Of a DNA stretch of 36,277 bases, positions 18,259-27,612 are shown one piece after another. Source of the stretch: an uncultured Bacteroidota bacterium (GTDB lineage: Bacteria > Bacteroidota > Bacteroidia > Flavobacteriales > Flavobacteriaceae). Made by a program: the position numbers and the translations under genes. Every line of letters starts with the position of its first letter. Within the stretch, counting starts at the first letter, position 1. The stretch spans positions 1 through 36,277 of the forward strand of contig CACLUN010000002.1 of NCBI GenBank assembly GCA_902610105.1. The letters are read 5' to 3'. The notes below the pieces were generated by a model that worked only from the letters and a program-made list of their open reading frames with translations, had not been told where the DNA came from and ran no database searches.

Positions 18259-19860
18259 ATGATTAGCACTACTAATTTATCAGTTCAATTTGGAAAAAGA
18301 GTTCTCTTTGATGAGGTAAATGTTACATTTAAAAAAGGAAATTGCTATGGAATTATTGGAGCTAATGGATCTGGGAAGTCTACTTTTTTAAAAATATTAT
18401 CTGGAAAAATTAACCCCAATAGCGGAAGTGTATTTATAGAGCCAAATAGAAGGCTTTCAGTACTTGAGCAAAATCAAAATGAATTTGATGATTATGAAAC
18501 TTTAAAAACCACTATAATGGGTAACAAAGTTTTATATGATATAAAAAAAGAAATGGACGATTTATATTCAAAATCTGATTTTAATGAAGATGATGGTGTA
18601 AAAGTAGGTGAATTACAAAATAAGTATGAGGAAATGGACGGATGGAATGCTGAAAGCGATGCTGCCTCACTATTATCACAACTTGGGGTTTCAGAGAATT
18701 TACACTACACAAAAATGTCTGAAATTGAGCCTAAAACAAAAGTTAGAGTTCTTCTAGCTCAAGCTTTGTTTGGAAATCCTGATATCTTAATCATGGACGA
18801 GCCAACAAATAATCTTGATTTTGAAACTATTAACTGGCTTCAAAATTTTCTAATAAACTATGAAAATACTGTTATTGTTGTTTCGCACGACAGACATTTT
18901 CTGGATTCCGTTTGTACTCACATTTCTGATATAGATTTTGGTAAAATATCTCATTACACAGGAAATTATTCATTTTGGTATCAATCTAGTCAACTTGCTT
19001 TAAAGCAAAAAGCTCAGCAGAATAAAAAAGCTGAGGAGAAGAAGAAAGAGCTTGAAGATTTTATTGCAAGATTTAGTGCAAATGTAGCAAAATCAAAACA
19101 AGCTACATCAAGAAAGAAAATGATTGAAAAATTAAATATTCAAGAAATTAGACCCTCGTCAAGAAGATATCCAGGAATTATTTTTGAAAAAGAAAGAGAA
19201 TCTGGAGATCAAATATTAACTATCGAAAACCTAAAATATAGTAATCAAATTAAAAATCTAAATTTAATTTTAAATAAAGATGACAAATTAGTTTTATTTT
19301 CTAAAGACTCGAAAATAACATCAAATTTCTATGATACTATTTTAAATAAAATTGATGATAACCGTATAAAGTGGGGCAGTACTATATCTAAATCATTTAT
19401 TCCTAATGATAACGACTTGTTTTTTGATAAAGACATAAATCTAATTGATTGGTTAAGACAATGGACCAATGAAGACGAAGAGAGAAAAGAGGATTATATC
19501 AGAGGTTTTTTAGGTAAAATGATTTTTAGTGGTGATGAAGCTTTAAAATCATGTAAGGTCCTGTCAGGTGGCGAAAAAGTTAGATGCATGTTGTCAAAAA
19601 TGATGTTAGAAAAATCTAACTTTCTGCTTTTTGATGATCCTACAAATCACCTTGATCTAGAAACAATAACAGCCTTAAATAACTCTTTAATAAATTTTAA
19701 GGGGAATATTATTCTAACTACACAAGACTATGAATTTGCTAATTCTGTGTGTAATAGAGTATTTGAAATTGGCACCAAAGGTTATATTGATAAGTTAATG
19801 AAATTTGGAGACTACTTAAATGATCCGAAAGTCAATGAACAAAGAGAGCTGATTTATTGA
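18259..19860 (+). CDS. ABC-F family ATPase (YbiT/Uup-like, Bacteroidota type)
   Basis: Soluble ABC protein with two nucleotide-binding domains and no membrane domain. ABC-F members act on the ribosome. NBD1: Walker A GANGSGKST at 34-42 and Walker B LIMDEPTNNLD, with EIEPKTKVRV in place of LSGGQ. The linker has a basic coiled-coil (KAQQNKKAEEKKKELEDF). NBD2 has LSGGEKVRC and FDDPTNHLD, but its Walker A site is degenerate (LFSKDSKITSNF). I recall the same degenerate form in Bacteroidota relatives, so it is a family trait rather than decay. The NBD2 catalytic Glu is Asp. 533 residues, full length, ATG start. Overlaps the pheT 3' end by 7 bases. Confidence 0.92.
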   Translation: MISTTNLSVQFGKRVLFDEVNVTFKKGNCYGIIGANGSGKSTFLKILSGKINPNSGSVFIEPNRRLSVLEQNQNEFDDYETLKTTIMGNKVLYDIKKEMDDLYSKSDFNEDDGVKVGELQNKYEEMDGWNAESDAASLLSQLGVSENLHYTKMSEIEPKTKVRVLLAQALFGNPDILIMDEPTNNLDFETINWLQNFLINYENTVIVVSHDRHFLDSVCTHISDIDFGKISHYTGNYSFWYQSSQLALKQKAQQNKKAEEKKKELEDFIARFSANVAKSKQATSRKKMIEKLNIQEIRPSSRRYPGIIFEKERESGDQILTIENLKYSNQIKNLNLILNKDDKLVLFSKDSKITSNFYDTILNKIDDNRIKWGSTISKSFIPNDNDLFFDKDINLIDWLRQWTNEDEERKEDYIRGFLGKMIFSGDEALKSCKVLSGGEKVRCMLSKMMLEKSNFLLFDDPTNHLDLETITALNNSLINFKGNIILTTQDYEFANSVCNRVFEIGTKGYIDKLMKFGDYLNDPKVNEQRELIY

Positions 19861-22250
19861 TCTCTCAAAACTGCATTAAATTCATTTGAGACACTTTTAA
19901 CAATTTTATCACTTATTTTCTTTATTTGCTTATCACTTAGTGTTTCTTCACTAGGATTTATTGTAACAGAAAAGGAGTACGATTTTTTACCATTTGTTTT
20001 GTCAGGCCTATATGAGTCATTTAATTTAATATCACCTATAATATTAGGATCAACTGAAAGAATAGTTTTTTTCATTTTGGAAAAAAGTATATCATTTTCA
20101 ATTAAAAATGAAAAATCCCTAACAACTTTAGGATATTTTGAAACAGATTTTACATTAAAGAAATTAGGTTTAATTTTTGAAAATAATAGATCAATATCAA
20201 TAGAGGCAAAAAAAACACTTGATTTAATTCCAAAATCATTGAGCTTTCTAGCTGAAACTGATTGGATATCAGCTATAGTTGAATTACCATTTTTGAAAAT
20301 TAATCTATTATTATTTAGATCCTCGGTATATGATAAATTAAACATTTCTAAAATATTTTGAACGATATTTTTTAAATAAAAAATATGGGATGAGAATGAT
20401 TTGTTTGACCATGATTTTTCAATTATATCTCCATTGATAGCTATTCCAAGTTTTTTATTTTCTATATAACTGTTTAACTTAAAACTATATATAGATCCGA
20501 ATTCGTAAAAATTATTTTTTGTAGACTTTCTATTTATATTGTACGAAATGCTCTTTAAAAAACCATCTAATAAGTTTGTTCTCATAATTGAAATATCATT
20601 GCTAATAGAATTTTTCAATTTTACTATCTGTGAACTTAAATCATCAGAGTCATTCTGGACAAGAGAATTGTTCATAATTTCATTAAAACTAATTGATGAA
20701 AGATAATTTGAAATTAAATTTTGAAACTTATTATTATCATTATTTATAGTGGATAATGAAAACTTGAGAGTTTCATCATTTGGAATATTATTGTATCCAT
20801 GAATTCTCAAAATTTCTTCAACAACATCGCATTCTCTATTTACATCATGTCTATATTTAGGTATTTCAACACCAACGGATACATCAGTGACATTATTAAT
20901 TTTAAAATCTAAAAAGTTCAAAATAGATTTAATTTTTAATTTATCAATTTCATATCCAATCAAAGAATTGATTTTTTCAAAATTTAAAACAATATTCTTT
21001 TCCTCAATTTTTACTGGATATTCATCTATAATATCACAAATTATTTCGGCATTACATGACTCTGAAATTAACAAGGCTGATCTCTTTAAAGCGTATTCAA
21101 CCATGTCAATATCAACACCTCTCTCAAATCTATATGATGAGTCAGTGTTTATATTATGTCTTTTAGATGTTTTTCTAATGGATATAGGATTAAAAAAAGC
21201 ACTTTCTAAAAAAATTGTTTTTGTTTGTTCATTGACAGAGTAATCATAACCACCATAAACTCCTGCTATACACATTGGTACATCACCATCGCAAATAACT
21301 AAATCATTCTTTGATAGTTTTATTTCTTCTTCATCTAATGTTTTAAAGATTGTTTTATCTTTTAATGTTTTAATTTCAATTTTTCCTGATTTTATTTTAT
21401 CAAGGTCATAAGCATGAAGAGGTTGTCCAAGCTCGTGCATAACAAGATTAGTAATATCAACAACATTATTTATGGGTTTAAGACCAATTGAAATAAGTTT
21501 ATTTTTAATTTCTTCTGATGATGGTTTAACTTTAATTCCTTTAATTACTACACCACAAAATCTATTACATAAACTAGAGTCTTTAATATCAACAATAACA
21601 CCTGGTGATAATCTGAGATTTGAATAATTTAAGACAGATGGAAGAATTAACTCATAATTTTTATTATTTCTGTAGGATAAAGCTGCGGATAAATCTCTAG
21701 CTACACCATAGTGACTTATTGCATCACAACGATTCGGTGTCAATGCAATTTCAAAAATCTTATCTTCATACTTTTTATAGACTTTTGATACTTTATCACC
21801 GATTTTATATTTATTATCTAGTACTATGATACCATCATGGCTATCACCAACACCTATTTCATCCTCAGCACAAAGCATTCCCTCACTTTCAATTCCTCTA
21901 ATTTTAGATTTATTGATTTTAAAAGGTTCATTATTACTAGTGATTAGGTTTGTACCTATTGGAGCAACAATAACCTTTTGACCCTCGCTTACATTTGGGG
22001 CACCACAAACAATTCTAAGATTTTCATCTCCTCCTATATCAACCTTTGTAACTTTTAATCTATCTGCATTAGGATGTTTTTTGCATTCTTTCACTAATCC
22101 GATTAATAATTGAGATAGATCAGTTGAGGGAGATTCATAATCATTTATTTTTTCAACTTCTAATCCAATATCTGTCAGCAAATCTGAAACATTGTTAACA
22201 GAAAGATTAAAATCTAACAAATCTTTTAACCATTTGTATGATATATTCAT
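19854..22250 (-). CDS. pheT: Phenylalanyl-tRNA synthetase beta subunit
   Basis: Beta chain of the alpha2-beta2 PheRS, carrying tRNA binding and editing. 798 residues, normal length. Domains in order: the EMAP-like tRNA-binding domain (about 40-155, LLIGLVKECKKHPNADRLKVTKVD, with IVCGAPNVSEGQKV), the B3/4 editing domain (about 215-395, NNVVDITNLVMHELGQPLHAYD), the B5 domain, the catalytic-like core, and the C-terminal FDX-ACB domain (about 705-798, KYPKVVRDFSFLIENDI). pheS is not adjacent. It lies 29 bases downstream of recG on the same strand and is probably co-transcribed with it. Confidence 0.97.
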   Translation of the reverse strand: MNISYKWLKDLLDFNLSVNNVSDLLTDIGLEVEKINDYESPSTDLSQLLIGLVKECKKHPNADRLKVTKVDIGGDENLRIVCGAPNVSEGQKVIVAPIGTNLITSNNEPFKINKSKIRGIESEGMLCAEDEIGVGDSHDGIIVLDNKYKIGDKVSKVYKKYEDKIFEIALTPNRCDAISHYGVARDLSAALSYRNNKNYELILPSVLNYSNLRLSPGVIVDIKDSSLCNRFCGVVIKGIKVKPSSEEIKNKLISIGLKPINNVVDITNLVMHELGQPLHAYDLDKIKSGKIEIKTLKDKTIFKTLDEEEIKLSKNDLVICDGDVPMCIAGVYGGYDYSVNEQTKTIFLESAFFNPISIRKTSKRHNINTDSSYRFERGVDIDMVEYALKRSALLISESCNAEIICDIIDEYPVKIEEKNIVLNFEKINSLIGYEIDKLKIKSILNFLDFKINNVTDVSVGVEIPKYRHDVNRECDVVEEILRIHGYNNIPNDETLKFSLSTINNDNNKFQNLISNYLSSISFNEIMNNSLVQNDSDDLSSQIVKLKNSISNDISIMRTNLLDGFLKSISYNINRKSTKNNFYEFGSIYSFKLNSYIENKKLGIAINGDIIEKSWSNKSFSSHIFYLKNIVQNILEMFNLSYTEDLNNNRLIFKNGNSTIADIQSVSARKLNDFGIKSSVFFASIDIDLLFSKIKPNFFNVKSVSKYPKVVRDFSFLIENDILFSKMKKTILSVDPNIIGDIKLNDSYRPDKTNGKKSYSFSVTINPSEETLSDKQIKKISDKIVKSVSNEFNAVLRDQ

Positions 22251-22279
22251 TTAAGTAAATATAAAGTAACAATTATAAT

Positions 22280-24376
22280 TTAACCAATTTCATTCCATGA
22301 TTTATTTAGCGGATTATTTAAAATAAAAGTTCTGATATTGTAGTTTTCGTTTAAATTAAGTTTTGGATCTTTTTTAATTAATAAATCAGCCTCATTTGAA
22401 ACTGAAATCAAAATACTTTCATCGTCAATTATATCTGCAATTTTAAAATCCAGAACACCACTTTGTTTCGTGCCTAGAACATCCCCTGGCCCCCTCAATC
22501 TTAAATCAACTTCAGAAATTTTAAAACCATCATTTGAATTAACCATAGCATCTATTCTTATTTTAGCATCTTCAGAAATCTTATCATTTGTCATTAAAAC
22601 ACAATAACTATCATATTTTCCTCTACCAACCCTTCCTCTAAGTTGATGCAGTTGAGATAAACCAAATCTTTCTGCATTTTCAATAATCATAACAGATGCA
22701 TTAGGGACATTCACGCCAACTTCAATCACAGTTGTAGAAATAAGAATATCAATATGTCCATTTAAAAAACGATTCATTTCAATGTCTTTATTTGATGACT
22801 TCATTCTTCCATGCATTACGCCAATTGAGTATTTTTTCTTATCAAACTCTCTTACTATGCTTTCTAACCCATCATGCAGATATTTTAAATCCATTTTTTT
22901 GGATTCTTCAATTAAAGGATAGACAATGTAGATTTGTCTTCCTTGATTAATTTGATCTCTAATAAATCCAAAAACTTTTAATCTATTTTTATCTTTTCTA
23001 TGTACAGTGATAACATCTTTTCTTCCTGGTGGTAGTTCATCAATAATTGATAAATCTAAATCTCCATACAAACTCATTGTAAGTGTTCGAGGAATTGGTG
23101 TAGCGGTCATTATCAAAACGTGTGGAGGAGGATTATTCTTTTCCCAAATTTTTGATCTTTGTTTTACTCCAAAACGATGTTGCTCATCAATTACGGCATA
23201 TCCTAGATTATTAAAAATGACACTTTGTTCAAATATTGCATGAGTTCCAATTAATAAATTAATTGATCCGTTCTTTAAATCATTTAAAAGTATTTTTCTT
23301 TCTGATGATTTTGTAGATCCAGTTAACAACTTAACAACTAAACCTAACCTTTCAAATTTATCTTTAAAATTTTTAAAATGTTGAAATGCCAAAATTTCTG
23401 TTGGAGCAACAAGACATGATTGATAATTGTTATCAATTGAAATTAAAATAGATAATAATGCAACGACTGTTTTACCTGAACCAACGTCACCCTGTAAGAG
23501 TCTAATCATTTGTTGATTTGATGCAAAATCATTTCTAATTTCTTTTAAAACTTTTTTTTGTGAGTTTGTCAATTCAAAGCTTAGATAATTATTGTAAAAA
23601 TTATTAAAATACTCTCCAACATAAGGAAAGTAATAGCCTTTATTCCTTTTTAATTTATTATGAGATAATTTAAATTTTAATTGATTAAAAAAAAGTTCCT
23701 CAAATTTCAACCTATGCCTTGCTTTTTCTAATAAATCATGATTTTCAGGGAAATGGATATTATGATATGCTTGATTTGGCGAAATCAATTTAAATTTCTT
23801 ATTTAGGTATTCATTTAGATTTTCATCAAATTTGTTTTCCAAAAAAATAAAAAGATTCTTTATAATTTTAATCATTGATTTATTTGAAATACCAAATGAG
23901 GAAAGCTTTTCATTCGAGGAATAAACAGGTTGTAATTTTATTGATTTAGATTTAAACTGTTCAACCCTTTCAAATTCAGGGTGTACAAGCGATGGTGATT
24001 TTTCAAACCAACTTACTCTTCCGAAAAGAATATAGTTTTGATTTGTTTTAATTGATTTTTCAACCCAACTTAATCCTTTAAACCACAATACTTTGATATT
24101 TTTTTCTCCATCAAAAAATTTTGCTTCAATTCCATATCGATTTCTATATTTTTTATAGATAATATTTTTAAAGACTCCGGATATTTGTACATATACATTA
24201 GAACTATTTATTTCACTTATTTTATAAAATTTTGATCTGTCTAAGTATTTATAAGGGAAAAAGTTTAAAAGGTCATAACATGATTTGATACCTAATTCTT
24301 CTTTAAATAACTCAGCACGCATTTTTCCTACCCCCTTAACATATTCAATTGAAGTATTTAGCTTTGTATTATTCAC
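22280..24376 (-). CDS. recG: ATP-dependent DNA helicase RecG
   Basis: Double-strand translocase that regresses stalled replication forks and branch-migrates Holliday junctions. 698 residues, normal. An N-terminal wedge/OB domain (about 50-150) is followed by the superfamily 2 motor: motif I GDVGSGKTVVALL near residue 295, motif Ia APTEILAFQHF, motif II DEQHRFGV, motif III MTATPIPRTL, motif V STTVIEVGVNVPNAS, and motif VI HQLRGRVGRG. The start is GTG at 24376, matching the family N-terminus. TAAATTTG ends 4 bases upstream, which predicts a leaderless transcript. Divergent from pcrA/uvrD across 52 bases. Confidence 0.97.
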   Translation of the reverse strand: MNNTKLNTSIEYVKGVGKMRAELFKEELGIKSCYDLLNFFPYKYLDRSKFYKISEINSSNVYVQISGVFKNIIYKKYRNRYGIEAKFFDGEKNIKVLWFKGLSWVEKSIKTNQNYILFGRVSWFEKSPSLVHPEFERVEQFKSKSIKLQPVYSSNEKLSSFGISNKSMIKIIKNLFIFLENKFDENLNEYLNKKFKLISPNQAYHNIHFPENHDLLEKARHRLKFEELFFNQLKFKLSHNKLKRNKGYYFPYVGEYFNNFYNNYLSFELTNSQKKVLKEIRNDFASNQQMIRLLQGDVGSGKTVVALLSILISIDNNYQSCLVAPTEILAFQHFKNFKDKFERLGLVVKLLTGSTKSSERKILLNDLKNGSINLLIGTHAIFEQSVIFNNLGYAVIDEQHRFGVKQRSKIWEKNNPPPHVLIMTATPIPRTLTMSLYGDLDLSIIDELPPGRKDVITVHRKDKNRLKVFGFIRDQINQGRQIYIVYPLIEESKKMDLKYLHDGLESIVREFDKKKYSIGVMHGRMKSSNKDIEMNRFLNGHIDILISTTVIEVGVNVPNASVMIIENAERFGLSQLHQLRGRVGRGKYDSYCVLMTNDKISEDAKIRIDAMVNSNDGFKISEVDLRLRGPGDVLGTKQSGVLDFKIADIIDDESILISVSNEADLLIKKDPKLNLNENYNIRTFILNNPLNKSWNEIG

Positions 24377-24380
24377 TTCT

Positions 24381-24388
24381 CAAATTTA
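24381..24388 (-). promoter_or_regulatory. -7 promoter element of recG-pheT
   Basis: TAAATTTG on the minus strand, an exact TAnnTTTG match, ending 4 bases before the GTG start of recG. This is the same geometry as ffs, where 4 bases separate the element from the RNA 5' end. Confidence 0.55.
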
Positions 24389-24428
24389 ATTTATTAACTT
24401 TAAAAAAATATTCTACTACAAAAGTAAA

Positions 24429-26672
24429 TTGAATAATTATCTAGAAAATCTGAATGAGGAACAAAAACTTCCTGTTCTTCATAAGGATGGTCCACTAATT
24501 GTTGTAGCCGGCGCTGGATCGGGTAAAACAAGAGTTTTAACCTATAGAATTATACATTTAATTAATGAAGGTGTTGATCCTTTTAACATACTTGCACTTA
24601 CATTTACAAACAAAGCTGCATTGGAGATGAAAAATAGGATTTCTCTAATTACAAACGAATCAGTTTCAAGAAGTATTTGGATGGGAACATTTCATTCAAT
24701 TTTCGCAAGAATTTTGAGATTAGAGGCGCCGCTAATCGGATACCCCTCAAATTTTACTATTTACGATACGTATGACTCTGAAAAGCTTATTTCAAATATT
24801 ATTAAAGAAAAGAAACTTGATAAGGATACATATAAGGCTAAATCAATAAAAAATAAGATTTCATCACTAAAAAATAATTTTATCACGGTTGAAAATTACT
24901 TTAACAATCCCGAGCTAATTGAGGTTGATAAAGCATCTAAGAGAGATTTATTTGGAGAAATATATCAAGAGTATGTAAGAAGATGTTTTAAAGCAAGTGT
25001 TATGGATTTTGATGATCTACTTTTGAAAACTAATGAACTTTTGAATAGGAGCCCAGAGACACTTCTCAAATATCAGCAAAAATTTAAGTATATACTTGTA
25101 GACGAATATCAAGACACTAATTATTCACAATATTTAATTGTAAAAGCTTTAGCTGATAGGCATGAAAATTTATGCGTTGTTGGTGATGACTCACAAAGCA
25201 TTTATAGTTTCAGAGGAGCAAATATTGATAATATCCTAAATTTTAAAAAACATTATCCAAATTCAGTAAGTTATAAGCTTGAACAAAATTACAGATCTAC
25301 AAAGAACATAGTTCAAGCTGCAAACTCACTTATAAATCACAATATTTTAAAATTAGATAAAACAATATGGACAGATAATGATGTAGGTGATAAAATAATT
25401 TTAAATAAATCAATATCTGATTCAGAGGAGGGTAGATACGTTGCATCAAATATTTTCGAATTAAAAAATAATTTTCAATTGAAGAACTCAAGCTTTGCCG
25501 TATTATATCGAACAAATGCTCAATCAAGGTCCATAGAAGATGCTTTGAGGAAAATTAATATAGATTACCAAGTTTTTGGAGGATTATCTTTTTATCAAAG
25601 AAAAGAGATAAAAGATGTTTTAGCATATTTAAGACTTATAGAAAACACAAATGACGAAGAGAGTTTAAGGAGAATTATTAATTTTCCACCCAGAGGAATT
25701 GGTCAAACAACACTTGATAAGTTAAATATTCTATCAAATGAGTATAATATTAGCATGTTCGAAGCAATCTCTAGAATTAATAAATCAATAAAATTATTTA
25801 ATCAAAGAACCATACAAAAGCTAGAGGATTTTAAAAATTTGATACTAAGTTTTAAAATCTTTAGTAATAAAAACAATGCATATGAAACTACTAATTTAGT
25901 TATTCATAAGACAAAACTGATTAATTTTTACAGAAACGAAGGTACTCTCGAATCAATGAATAGAATTGAAAATATCGAAGAGCTTCTGAATGGAGTTAAT
26001 GACTTTATTGATCAACAAATAGAAATTTTTGAAGGTGATAATTCTCTATCAAAATATCTTCAAGATGTTGCATTATATTCTGAAACAGACAAAGATATTC
26101 AATCTGAAAAAGTTTCGTTAATGTCAATTCATATGGCGAAAGGATTAGAATTTCCAATTGTATATGTAGTTGGACTTGAAGAAAATTTATTTCCATCAAT
26201 AATGAGTATTAATTCAAGGGAAGAGATAGAGGAGGAGAGAAGATTATTTTATGTAGCTATGACACGAGCTAAAGATAAACTCATTTTAAGCCACTGTGAA
26301 CAAAGGTTTAAGTGGGGAAACATAATTGATTGTGAACCAAGTAGATTTATTGATGAAATTGATCATAAATTCTTGAATAATGTCAACCGAACAAATAATT
26401 ACATTAGACAAAAAATTGACGAAAGTAAATTTAGATTAAAAAAACTTCCACAAAAGAATTTAAAGAAACTAAAAACAAATCCAATTTCGCATTTAAAGAA
26501 CCCAGTATTAAATATAAACTTAAATGAAAAGGTTTACCATGAAAGGTTTGGAGAAGGTTTTGTTCAAGATATTGAGGGAGAGGGTGATAATATTCGTGCT
26601 AATATTAACTTTAAAATAGGTGGTCAGAAAAAAATTCTACTGAAGTTTGCTAAATTGAAAATTATAAAATAA
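24429..26672 (+). CDS. ATP-dependent 3'-5' DNA helicase, PcrA/UvrD family
   Basis: Superfamily 1A helicase of nucleotide excision repair, mismatch repair or replication-conflict resolution. 747 residues. Q-motif region LNEEQKLPV at 8-16, Walker A GAGSGKT at 28-34, TFTNKAALEM, DEYQDTN (motif II), GDDSQSIYSFRGA (motif III), QNYRS (IV), VSLMSIHMAKGLEF (V) and LFYVAMTRAKDKL (VI). The C-terminal tail VYHERFGEGFVQDIEGEGDN is the Tudor-like RNA polymerase-contacting module of PcrA/UvrD. The start is TTG at 24429. It gives the expected N-terminus, with no ATG or GTG before the Q-motif. A hairpin follows 6 bases after the stop. Confidence 0.95.
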   Translation: MNNYLENLNEEQKLPVLHKDGPLIVVAGAGSGKTRVLTYRIIHLINEGVDPFNILALTFTNKAALEMKNRISLITNESVSRSIWMGTFHSIFARILRLEAPLIGYPSNFTIYDTYDSEKLISNIIKEKKLDKDTYKAKSIKNKISSLKNNFITVENYFNNPELIEVDKASKRDLFGEIYQEYVRRCFKASVMDFDDLLLKTNELLNRSPETLLKYQQKFKYILVDEYQDTNYSQYLIVKALADRHENLCVVGDDSQSIYSFRGANIDNILNFKKHYPNSVSYKLEQNYRSTKNIVQAANSLINHNILKLDKTIWTDNDVGDKIILNKSISDSEEGRYVASNIFELKNNFQLKNSSFAVLYRTNAQSRSIEDALRKINIDYQVFGGLSFYQRKEIKDVLAYLRLIENTNDEESLRRIINFPPRGIGQTTLDKLNILSNEYNISMFEAISRINKSIKLFNQRTIQKLEDFKNLILSFKIFSNKNNAYETTNLVIHKTKLINFYRNEGTLESMNRIENIEELLNGVNDFIDQQIEIFEGDNSLSKYLQDVALYSETDKDIQSEKVSLMSIHMAKGLEFPIVYVVGLEENLFPSIMSINSREEIEEERRLFYVAMTRAKDKLILSHCEQRFKWGNIIDCEPSRFIDEIDHKFLNNVNRTNNYIRQKIDESKFRLKKLPQKNLKKLKTNPISHLKNPVLNINLNEKVYHERFGEGFVQDIEGEGDNIRANINFKIGGQKKILLKFAKLKIIK

Positions 26673-26703
26673 AAAAAAGGGAGCATTGCCCCCCTTAATT
26701 TCA
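26671..26703 (-). terminator. Intrinsic terminator between pcrA/uvrD and the OmpA lipoprotein gene
   Basis: The stem is AAGGG/CCCTT plus GC/GC with a small internal loop and an ATT tip (26677-26696). On the minus strand it is followed by a run of eight T, so it ends the OmpA-side transcript strongly. On the plus strand only TTAATTT-like sequence follows, so it can act more weakly for pcrA/uvrD. One of only two clear hairpin terminators in the window. Confidence 0.75.
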
Positions 26704-26715
26704 ACTTAAATAAAT

Positions 26716-27567
26716 TTAATTTATTGCTGCTTGCATACCTTGCTCGATCAAATCATAAAATTGATCCAGTTTAGGTAAAACAACTATTCTCGTTCTTCTA
26801 TTTTTAGCCTTACCATCCGATGTTTCATTATCAGCAATAGGAATATAATAACTTCTTCCTGCAGCAGTCATTCTTTCTGGTGGTACATTAAAATCATTTT
26901 GAAGAACTCTTACCACAGATGTTGCTCTTTTAACACTTAAATCCCAATTATCCTCTAAAACCTCATTCTGAATTGGTACATTATCTGTATGACCTTCAAC
27001 CATAAACTCAATTTCAGGTTTATCCAAAACCACTTGTGCAACTTTACCAAGAACTTCTTTAGCTCTTTCAGAAACGTAATAGCTTCCACTATTAAACAAT
27101 AATTTATCAGAGATTGATATGAAAACAACTCCTTTTTCTACATTGATTTCAATATCATTATCACTAATATCAATAAAGGCACCTTTTAAGCTGGTAACTA
27201 ATGCCAGGGTAACAGAATCTCTTCTTGTTACTGCATCTTGCATAGTTCTGATAACTAAATCTTTTTCTTTCAAACTCTCAAGGGATTTTTCTAAATTTTC
27301 TGCACCCTTTTGTGAAAGGGTGGTCAAATTACCCATGTTATTAATTAAATCTTGATTGTTAGCTTTTAAAAATGCAACCTGCTCCTCAAGAGCTTTAAAA
27401 TTAGCTTCAGCTGTAGCCTTTTCGTCAAGGCAGGAATTAAGTTTTACAGTCGCAGAATTTAAAAGATTTAAATTTTTCTGATTTGTTGCCTCAAGTTCTG
27501 CATATTTTTTTTGTGAAACACAAGAACTAAGCAAAATTAAGACAAGTAAAATATAATTGTATTTCAT
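26716..27567 (-). CDS. OmpA-family lipoprotein (coiled coil plus peptidoglycan-binding domain)
   Basis: Outer-membrane-anchored, cell-wall-binding protein. From ATG 27567 the signal peptide runs to LLSSC, lipidated at C16, giving 283 residues. An in-frame ATG 27 bases upstream would add nine residues before the signal and is less likely. Residues about 20-110 form a long heptad-rich coiled coil. The C-terminal OmpA domain has LLFNSGSYYVSERAKEVLGKVA, FMVEGHTDNVPI (diaminopimelate-binding Asp near residue 195), WDLSVKRATSVVRVL with its Arg, and AAGRSYYIPIADN ending in KNRRTRIVVLP. It lies 45 bases downstream of the glycosyltransferase gene and is followed by a strong terminator. Confidence 0.92.
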   Translation of the reverse strand: MKYNYILLVLILLSSCVSQKKYAELEATNQKNLNLLNSATVKLNSCLDEKATAEANFKALEEQVAFLKANNQDLINNMGNLTTLSQKGAENLEKSLESLKEKDLVIRTMQDAVTRRDSVTLALVTSLKGAFIDISDNDIEINVEKGVVFISISDKLLFNSGSYYVSERAKEVLGKVAQVVLDKPEIEFMVEGHTDNVPIQNEVLEDNWDLSVKRATSVVRVLQNDFNVPPERMTAAGRSYYIPIADNETSDGKAKNRRTRIVVLPKLDQFYDLIEQGMQAAIN

Positions 27568-27612
27568 GTTATAAGTTTTAATTAAAAATAGCAAATTTTA
27601 TTCCAATTAATA

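Noticed and set aside
20887..21243. Open frame on the plus strand inside pheT
   Set aside because: Opposite-strand shadow of a certain gene; the composition follows the reverse of pheT.
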